Assembly: GCA_002314055.1 (NCBI GenBank)
Contig: DCBP01000056.1
Coordinates: 24,020-36,073, forward strand
Direction: 5' to 3'
Length of the DNA stretch: 12,054 nt
DNA from: Prevotella sp. UBA1104
GTDB lineage: Bacteria > Bacteroidota > Bacteroidia > Bacteroidales > Bacteroidaceae
Below the pieces are notes generated by a model. The model saw only the letters and a program-made list of their open reading frames with translations. It was not told the DNA's origin and did not search any database. Below are positions 7,430 to 12,054 of the stretch, piece by piece (the first letter of the stretch is position 1; the number at the start of each line of letters is the position of its first letter). The position numbers and the translations under genes are program-made.

Positions 7430-8113
7430 TTATTTTCCCAAGAAGCTGACTACTTCGGGTATTTCCTTGTTTAAGAAGTCATGCCAAAGTTGAGGGCTAT
7501 AATATTGTGCCGTGTGATGAATCATATAAAACGGCAGTTTGTATCCGTCAGCAAATTGCAGCTCACCTCTCTTTGGATATGAATTGTTTATTTTGCTATC
7601 CAGTGTCTGGATAGAATATCTCACGTCCTTTTCGTCAAGGGCATCCATGCCATTGTCGTTTCTCAGACCAACGAAGATGCAGACATCAGGTTTTATAATC
7701 TGCACGACTTCAGCAAAGCACTTCCATGCGGTTTCGTAATCTGATAGAGACGGGACTACATGAATACCCTTCATTGGCTCCTGAATGAAATTGTATGAAG
7801 CCACTTTATTCCAAAAAGCCTCAACATCCATATTGCTTTCGTCCAAGAATGTCTTCTGAAGGTTAGTGTGGAAATTCCAACCTCCTTTTTCTATCGCACA
7901 GTTGATGATTTCCCTTGTGTACTCTTTGTCAGAAGCGCATCTGTCATATTCCTCCTGACAGAATTCTCCATCTTTGTTCACGGTATAATGCGAGTCGCCC
8001 ATGATGAGCACACGCTTCGGTGCTGAAGCATAGTCACAGCCTATCCACGGATAGTGTTTGAGATTCGGCACTTTATCAAACTGCGAATCAAACTGTTTGT
8101 CTGATGTTGTCAT
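7430..8113 (-). CDS. Hypothetical protein, possible uracil-DNA-glycosylase-like fold (227 aa)
   Basis: The protein is soluble with no signal peptide. Residues 34-43 read RVLIMGDSHY, a beta-strand followed by a G-D/E-S-H-Y turn. Further features are NKVASYNFIQEP (102-113), a helix and strand ending KPDVCIFVGL (141-150), and a late MIHHTAQYYSP (197-207). This order of a G.SHY motif, a YN(F/Y)(V/I)Q motif, a PD-strand and a His motif resembles Bacteroidota proteins of the uracil-DNA-glycosylase superfamily fold as I remember them. That would place it on DNA or nucleobases, but active-site identity is not established. It sits 13 bp upstream of the WYL regulator and 97 bp downstream of the 225-aa gene. 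Alternatives include another Rossmann-like hydrolase. Confidence 0.8.
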   Translation of the reverse strand: MTTSDKQFDSQFDKVPNLKHYPWIGCDYASAPKRVLIMGDSHYTVNKDGEFCQEEYDRCASDKEYTREIINCAIEKGGWNFHTNLQKTFLDESNMDVEAFWNKVASYNFIQEPMKGIHVVPSLSDYETAWKCFAEVVQIIKPDVCIFVGLRNDNGMDALDEKDVRYSIQTLDSKINNSYPKRGELQFADGYKLPFYMIHHTAQYYSPQLWHDFLNKEIPEVVSFLGK

Positions 8114-8154
8114 AGTTACTATTGTTTAATTGTTAATATTAGACTCCCTTTTTA

Positions 8155-8162
8155 CAAATTTA
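8155..8162 (-). promoter_or_regulatory. Candidate internal -7 box before the possible UDG-fold gene
   Basis: The minus strand reads TAAATTTG here, 41 bp before the ATG at 8113, matching TAnnTTTG. No good -33 TTTG is seen at the expected distance; a run of ten A (T on the minus strand, 8164-8173) lies there instead. The 97-bp gap is the widest within the minus-strand series, which makes a separate promoter plausible. Confidence 0.4.
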
Positions 8163-8210
8163 TAAAAAAAAAATACGTATCGCGTTACCCTCCCCGTTAA
8201 AAAATCAAAA

Positions 8211-8888
8211 TTATTCCTTATATGTGGCATAATCATATTCCACGGAGATTTCCACATTAAAATCGCGAACCCATAAAAGGTCAAAGATTGAGAAGCATGT
8301 ATGTTCATAGAGGTTGTGGAATGGATATATGAGATGCATGTCGGAAGTCAGCTCTGGGTTCAAACCTTCATTCCAGTTGTCGGTATTCTCGCTCAAGTAG
8401 AGCATATTATTTTCCGATTCCAGTTTGCCTCCACTATAAGTCCAACCTCCATTTATCACCCCATCTTGGTATAACGGCACAAAATCATCATATACGCCAC
8501 ACAAGATGTTCCAAATCTCTTTTTCGTATTCTGACTGTTTGGGATGTAAAGGAGAAAACTGATATGCCATGAAGCACTTGCCTATGGCAGTAACGTCATG
8601 GTCAGCTGCCGTCTTCTTCACTGCATTATAGGCAGAGATGACGGCAAAGCGCATTTGCAATAACTGCTTCGTCATGGCTTTGTTAAAGTCATTTAGCAAC
8701 TGCTTATAATGGTCATCCATGACAAACTCCTTGTCGAGCAATCGCTTACGCACGGCAAGCAGTTGCTTAATTGCCTCTTTCTCAGCCTTGTTGTAATAGC
8801 AATGCTGCTCATACTGCCAATATAGATCACATATTTCAGCTTCGATAAAATCGATAGCTGGCAATCCGAATATTTCCTGTGCTGTCAT
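8211..8888 (-). CDS. Hypothetical protein, 225 aa, Bacteroidales-type family of unknown function
   Basis: I cannot assign a function. The first 100 residues look helical (MTAQEIFGL..., VRKRLLDKEF, TKQLLQMRFAVISAYNAVKK). The second half has strongly patterned segments: SPLHPKQSEYEKEIW (112-126), DNWNEGLNPEL (170-180), MHLIYPFHNLYEHTCFSIFD (184-203) and VRDFNVEISVEY (207-218). These look like conserved family motifs, and I associate them with lineage-specific Prevotella/Bacteroides hypothetical proteins. There is no signal peptide or membrane span. It lies 41 bp after paralogue B on the same strand and is probably in the same operon. It shares no obvious sequence with the A/B proteins. An immunity-type or accessory role is possible but unsupported. 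Confidence 0.8.
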   Translation of the reverse strand: MTAQEIFGLPAIDFIEAEICDLYWQYEQHCYYNKAEKEAIKQLLAVRKRLLDKEFVMDDHYKQLLNDFNKAMTKQLLQMRFAVISAYNAVKKTAADHDVTAIGKCFMAYQFSPLHPKQSEYEKEIWNILCGVYDDFVPLYQDGVINGGWTYSGGKLESENNMLYLSENTDNWNEGLNPELTSDMHLIYPFHNLYEHTCFSIFDLLWVRDFNVEISVEYDYATYKE

Positions 8889-8929
8889 ACTTAATCTTTA
8901 TTTAAATATCGCTTAACCTTATCCTTAAA

Positions 8930-9931
8930 TTACATACTGTAAAAAGCGAAATCTATCCGCAAGTCCTCCTCAAGAGCATTATCTGCTTTCAAGCAAAACA
9001 GTGGCTCACTGACACTTATGGACAGCACTTGGCGCAATGTCGCCATCTCCTTTGGCTGAAGAGAATGCTTGGGCGAAGTGCTTATACATATTATACTGTT
9101 TTGTTGTTGGTTGAGGGCTTTTGCTAAATCGTATTTATCTATCAGTTCCTTCAGGTACGCACAACTTTCGCCTGCATCAAATGCACATGTTTGCCAGCAG
9201 TCTATCCAGCACTCATTGGCGCAGAACAGCCCACTGAGTTGTTCTACTGTTGGAGGTTCAGTAAGATTTTTGCCCCGTTCATACAAATCATCTATAAACT
9301 CAGCGTTCATGATTATTCGCCACTTATATTCCTTGTTAATCGTCAACCGTTTCCATCTCCTCCAAAACATGTTATTGGATAAATATTTGTACTGATTGAA
9401 ATTATGACGAATACGGTGTTGCTCCATTTCGCTCCTTATGGCATTACGAAAGGAACGGATATTCATCATCTCCTTTTTCGATGGAATAAGTTTGCTGTAT
9501 GTTTCCTTACAATGCTTGAAGACTTTGCCTGTACCATATTCCGTATCGTAACAATACAATGGCAAGTGCCGCCACATATCATTCCAGTTGGGAAGGAAGG
9601 CTAACAAGGATGACGTATATATACAGCATGCGGCAATTTCAGCCAAAGGGATGTCCGCATTATCTTCCACAACCACTTCCCTGCCCAAAGACTCTTCCCA
9701 AGGGTTTTCCTCCAAAAATGCGGCAATAGTAATTCTTGGACTGTCAGCGGCAGATGGAATAAGATACACTATGATTTTATCATTATGTTCGTTTTGTTGA
9801 GGAACAAGATGGTGCAAATAGTCGTAGTGCATCTTGAACGGAGCCAAAGGTTTGCCTTCAGTATAACTTTTCGATAAGAATGGCGCAATCTCGTCAAACG
9901 ACACTTTGAGAAGTAATTCGTAATATGTCAT
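8930..9931 (-). CDS. Duplicated hypothetical protein, paralogue B (333 aa)
   Basis: This is a clear paralogue of the 356-aa gene at 10398-11468. They share, for example, KVSFDEIAPFLSK near the N-terminus, NPWE.SLGRE, LAEIAACCI, KEMMNIRSF (153-161), the segment AEFIDDL.ERG.NL.EPPT.EQLS, and the identical ending DLRIDFAFYSM. The N-terminal part resembles the DUF6557-type Bacteroidales hypothetical family as I remember it, but this is not certain. Four cysteines shared with the paralogue (C241, C245, C249, C257; pattern Cx3Cx3Cx7C) may bind metal. The middle (about 160-205) is basic and rich in Arg, Lys and Trp. There is no signal peptide or membrane span. It starts 20 bp after the DNPH1-type gene. 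Function is unknown. Confidence 0.85.
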   Translation of the reverse strand: MTYYELLLKVSFDEIAPFLSKSYTEGKPLAPFKMHYDYLHHLVPQQNEHNDKIIVYLIPSAADSPRITIAAFLEENPWEESLGREVVVEDNADIPLAEIAACCIYTSSLLAFLPNWNDMWRHLPLYCYDTEYGTGKVFKHCKETYSKLIPSKKEMMNIRSFRNAIRSEMEQHRIRHNFNQYKYLSNNMFWRRWKRLTINKEYKWRIIMNAEFIDDLYERGKNLTEPPTVEQLSGLFCANECWIDCWQTCAFDAGESCAYLKELIDKYDLAKALNQQQNSIICISTSPKHSLQPKEMATLRQVLSISVSEPLFCLKADNALEEDLRIDFAFYSM

Positions 9932-9951
9932 ATCAGATATTTTTTACATTG

Positions 9952-10371
9952 TCAGTTCTGCTGCAAAATATCCTCCAGTCGGCTGAAACATTCCACCTCC
10001 GTCTCATACGGAACAATCGTGAAGTGCGCATTGCCGTTCAGCATAGCCGAAAGATTAGCCTTGCTCTTGTTGTAGAAAACAAACACTGGGGTGCCGTTTG
10101 CTTCGGCATAACCAAGTTCATAGCCAACGCCAAGCGATGGACATGTACATTCGGCTATCACCATGTCGCACTCTCGAAGCCATCCGGTATCCCGCTCGTA
10201 TATATGAGTGTCGATAGCCTTTGTCTGGGCTTTAAGACTCATGTTCGACTTGCCAATGTGCTCGGTCAATACGGTGTCTGTTCTTTTCATGTGGTCTATC
10301 AATCTCTTATACAAGGCAGCATCAACCCTTCCTCCACGTATAGACCCTGCAAAATATATTTTCTTGTTCAT
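9952..10371 (-). CDS. DNPH1/Rcl-type 2'-deoxynucleoside 5'-phosphate N-hydrolase (139 aa)
   Basis: The sequence follows the human DNPH1 (Rcl) pattern closely: IYFAGSIRGGR (5-15), LYKRLIDHM, TVLTEHIG (33-40), the IYERDTGWLRECDMVIAE block (57-73), and SLGVGYELGYAE (79-90). Glu85 in GYELG corresponds to the catalytic glutamate of the nucleoside 2-deoxyribosyltransferase/DNPH1 superfamily. It ends with a strand and an LSAM motif. Known DNPH1 enzymes cleave the N-glycosidic bond of deoxynucleoside monophosphates; the human enzyme removes 5-hydroxymethyl-dUMP. A 2-deoxyribosyltransferase activity is the alternative. It is a full-length cytoplasmic protein, 26 bp after paralogue A and 20 bp before paralogue B, so the three genes are very likely one transcript. 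Confidence 0.92.
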   Translation of the reverse strand: MNKKIYFAGSIRGGRVDAALYKRLIDHMKRTDTVLTEHIGKSNMSLKAQTKAIDTHIYERDTGWLRECDMVIAECTCPSLGVGYELGYAEANGTPVFVFYNKSKANLSAMLNGNAHFTIVPYETEVECFSRLEDILQQN

Positions 10372-10397
10372 CGTTATTTTTTTATCGTTACATTAAA

Positions 10398-11468
10398 TTA
10401 CATACTGTAAAATGCGAAATCTATCCGCAAGTCATCTTCAAGTGCATCATCTGCCTTCATGCAAAATTGCGGTTTGTTGACGCTTATGGACAACAAATGA
10501 TGCAAGGTTTCAAGTTCTCGTGACTGGAGAGGATGCTTGGGCGAGGTACTTATACTTATTATACTATTGTTTTGGTTGAGACCCTTCGCTAAATCATATT
10601 TTTCTATTAGTTCCTTTAAATAATCACATCTTCTGCTTGCGTCAAATGCACAAGTATGCCAACAGCCAATCCAGCACGCTTGGGAGTGGAACAGCACGCT
10701 AAGTTGTTCTGTCGTTGGAGGCTCACTAAGGTTTATTCCTCTTTCGTGCAAATCGTCAATAAATTCAGCAGTATTGACAATCCGCTTTTTGTATTCCTCG
10801 TTAATCTCCCAACGCTTCCACATACGGCGTTTACGCTTTTCACATCCCAAAAACTTGCTATCGAACTTGGAATAACGACGACTGTGATAGAACTTCATTT
10901 CACGCCTTATCTTATTGTGAAATGAGCGGATATTCATCATTTCTTTTCTCGAAGGAATGAATTTGCCGTACTTCTCTATACAATGTCTGAATACTTTAGC
11001 CTCATCATAACAAGACAGATGCAGGCGCATACCTAAGCTTTCCCAATCATGAGGAAGAAATGCATAAAATGATGTCTCCCATATACAGCATGCGGCAATC
11101 TCTGCTAAGGAGATATCTGCGCTATTGGGCACTACCACTTTTTTTCCTATAATTGCTTCTGTTTTTGCTATACGTGAATTATCAAAGTCTTCAATGATAA
11201 TTTCTCTACCAAGAGAATCTTCCCAAGGGTTGCCATCCAACCATGCTGAAACTGTAATTCTTGATTCATCTGTGTCAGAACCAGTCTGAGGGACTATATC
11301 TACTGTTATTTTATAATCCTTTTCGCTTTTTGGTAACGGAACAAGATGGCACAGGTAGTCATAGTGCATCTTGAACCAAGCCAAAGACCTTCCTTCTGCA
11401 TAGCCTTTCGACAAGAATGGCGCAATCTCGTCAAACGATACCTTGTTTAACAATTCGTACAATGTCAT
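10398..11468 (-). CDS. Duplicated hypothetical protein, paralogue A (356 aa)
   Basis: This is the first gene of the minus-strand cluster and a paralogue of the 333-aa protein at 8930-9931; more than half of the residues look identical along the whole length. The N-terminus MTLYELLNKVSFDEIAPFLS fits the same DUF6557-like Bacteroidales hypothetical type (tentative). Relative to B it carries an extra segment at about 95-116 (FDNSRIAKTEAIIGKKVVVP and following), which partly repeats the preceding GREIIIED. The shared cysteines are C265, C269, C273 and C281, and the basic middle region (KRKRRMWKRW, 211-220) is retained. A Bacteroidota promoter lies just upstream. There is no signal peptide, membrane span or recognised catalytic motif. 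The function is unknown. Confidence 0.85.
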   Translation of the reverse strand: MTLYELLNKVSFDEIAPFLSKGYAEGRSLAWFKMHYDYLCHLVPLPKSEKDYKITVDIVPQTGSDTDESRITVSAWLDGNPWEDSLGREIIIEDFDNSRIAKTEAIIGKKVVVPNSADISLAEIAACCIWETSFYAFLPHDWESLGMRLHLSCYDEAKVFRHCIEKYGKFIPSRKEMMNIRSFHNKIRREMKFYHSRRYSKFDSKFLGCEKRKRRMWKRWEINEEYKKRIVNTAEFIDDLHERGINLSEPPTTEQLSVLFHSQACWIGCWHTCAFDASRRCDYLKELIEKYDLAKGLNQNNSIISISTSPKHPLQSRELETLHHLLSISVNKPQFCMKADDALEDDLRIDFAFYSM

Positions 11469-11496
11469 ATCTCATGTTTTTATCGTTATTTGCCGG

Positions 11497-11528
11497 CAAA
11501 GATATTGACATGCTGACCCAATTATCAA
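11497..11528 (-). promoter_or_regulatory. Promoter of the accessory minus-strand cluster
   Basis: On the minus strand TATCTTTG (11504 down to 11497) is a full match to the -7 consensus TAnnTTTG. A TTG core (11528-11526, within ATTG) stands 21 bp upstream as the -33 box. Transcription would start near 11490, giving a leader of about 20 nt before the ATG at 11468. This is the only well-formed promoter I find for the six-gene series. Confidence 0.65.
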
Positions 11529-11529
11529 T

Positions 11530-11583
11530 ACAGGTTAAATGTTTTTTATAAAACTCACAAAAACAAAAGTTTTTTCAACCTGT
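11530..11583. repeat. Nested AT-rich inverted repeats in the divergent spacer
   Basis: ACAGGTT (11530-11536) and AACCTGT (11577-11583) form outer 7-bp arms. Inside, GTTTT (11541-11545) can pair with AAAAC (11550-11554), and AAAACT (11550-11555) can alternatively pair with AGTTTT (11568-11573), so the inner pairings exclude each other. The block lies between the two divergent genes. It could be a regulator-binding site or a mobile-element terminus. The short AT-rich arms could also occur by chance. Confidence 0.45.
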
Positions 11584-11599
11584 GCTAATAATTGGCACA
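11581..11599. promoter_or_regulatory. 19-bp imperfect palindrome, operator candidate
   Basis: TGTGCTAATAATTGGCACA is symmetric around its central base apart from one pair of positions (half-sites TGTGC.AAT and ATT.GCACA). It lies directly upstream of the candidate -7 box of the plus-strand helicase gene, where a repressor would block polymerase. No regulator gene is adjacent in the window other than the WYL protein, and a link to it is only a guess. Confidence 0.45.
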
Positions 11600-11608
11600 C
11601 CTTCATAA

Positions 11609-11616
11609 TACTTTTG
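11609..11616 (+). promoter_or_regulatory. Candidate -7 box for the strawberry-notch-type gene
   Basis: TACTTTTG matches TAnnTTTG and lies 23 bp before the ATG at 11640, giving a short leader. No TTTG -33 box is found 19-21 bp upstream, a position that falls within the 19-bp palindrome, so expression may need an activator or another promoter. Confidence 0.45.
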
Positions 11617-11639
11617 CCACAGACGTTAAAGATACAGTT

Positions 11640-12054
11640 ATGGAAAAATCTACAAAATATGAAAGCGCTGTAAAAGATGCGAAGACATTGGAATCCGTCA
11701 TTCCGAAACAGCTTGCTGAATACACGACAAGGGCATTAAGTAAACTAAACGAAGCGCTTGGGGGCGATGTCGGAGGATATGTATCAAACAGACTGCACAT
11801 GAGCCATGAGGAACTGAGAGAAGCATTGGCCGCCGAGCAAATCGATGGCGTTGCATTGGCCATTTACAATATAGAGAAACGCGGACAGTCGGTAGTCATA
11901 GGCGACCAAACGGGTATAGGCAAAGGCCGACAGGCTGCTGCCATGATTCGCTATGGACTGTTGTCTGGTTATCTGCCGATATTCTTCACCGACCGATACA
12001 CCCTGTTCAGCGATATGTACCGCGACTGTAAAGCGCTTGGCATTAAGGAGGCAC
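11640..12054 (+). CDS. Strawberry-notch-type NTPase/helicase, N-terminal 138 aa (cut by window end)
   Basis: The frame is open from 11592 and runs off the window. I start it at the ATG at 11640 (MEKSTKYESAVKDAK). Residues 36-80 contain LNEALGGDVGGYVSNRL, then AAEQIDGVALAIYNIEKRGQ. The nucleotide-binding motif is VVIGDQTGIGKGRQAAAMIR (85-104), followed by a strand PIFFTDRYTLFSDMYRDC (113-130). Helicase motif I in the form GDQTGIGKGR, preceded by EQIDA/G-AIYNIE, is typical of bacterial strawberry-notch-like superfamily 2 proteins. These are large proteins, often fused to or accompanied by methylase and other domains, found on phages and conjugative elements. Only about 80 residues precede the ATPase core, so either this is a short form or the long N-terminal part seen in some relatives is a separate gene. 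It is transcribed away from the accessory cluster. Confidence 0.8.
   Translation, partial: MEKSTKYESAVKDAKTLESVIPKQLAEYTTRALSKLNEALGGDVGGYVSNRLHMSHEELREALAAEQIDGVALAIYNIEKRGQSVVIGDQTGIGKGRQAAAMIRYGLLSGYLPIFFTDRYTLFSDMYRDCKALGIKEA

Noticed and set aside
8164..8210. Terminator after the 225-aa gene
   Set aside because: There is a run of ten T on the minus strand, but I could not find a convincing stem directly before it.
9925..10410. 161-aa plus-strand frame opposite the DNPH1-type gene
   Set aside because: It spans the complete complementary strand of a strongly supported enzyme and both flanking gaps, and has no family features.
11603..11863. 86-aa minus-strand frame opposite the start of the helicase gene
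   Set aside because: It is Ser/Ala-rich and mirrors the coding frame that carries the GDQTGIGKGR motif.

Overview
The window looks like chromosomal DNA from a member of the Bacteroidales, most likely Prevotellaceae. The evidence is a PF11028 (DUF2723) giant membrane protein, an EQP...RWLYP-type polysaccharide deacetylase, a membrane-anchored AraC-type regulator, Bacteroidota promoters (TTTG / TAnnTTTG) and several Bacteroidales-type hypothetical families. No species can be named from this sequence alone.

Layout. Positions 1-191 hold a non-coding palindromic repeat element built from nested inverted repeats and small hairpins. From 297 to 6084 four genes lie on the minus strand. In transcription order they are a DUF2723/TMEM260-like glycosyltransferase-type membrane protein (6084-2767), a perfect 15-bp stem that may be a terminator, a NodB-type polysaccharide deacetylase (2671-2060), an unrecognised 170-aa protein (2017-1505) and a seven-helix membrane AraC-type regulator (1466-297). 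This half looks like envelope/glycan housekeeping. A 246-bp divergent spacer (6085-6330) carries promoters for the DUF2723 gene and, on the plus strand, for an initiator tRNA-Met (6331-6403), which ends in a strong and probably bidirectional terminator (6409-6440).

Beyond the tRNA (6508-11468) the content changes to accessory-looking genes, all on the minus strand and closely spaced. In transcription order they are paralogue A (356 aa), a DNPH1/Rcl-type deoxynucleotide N-glycosidase, paralogue B (333 aa, a clear duplicate of A), an unrecognised 225-aa protein, a protein with a possible uracil-DNA-glycosylase-like fold, and a WYL-domain regulator. A good Bacteroidota promoter precedes paralogue A. 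Divergent from this cluster, across 171 bp rich in inverted repeats, begins a plus-strand gene (11640 to beyond the window) that I read as a strawberry-notch-type NTPase/helicase, a class usual on phages and conjugative elements.

Interpretation (inference). The 6.5-12 kb half may be an accessory or defence-type island next to an initiator tRNA gene. Its most interesting content is the A-DNPH1-B duplication together with a putative base/nucleotide-hydrolase pair and a WYL regulator, next to a mobile-element helicase. No integrase, transposase, CRISPR array or attachment-site duplication was found in the window.
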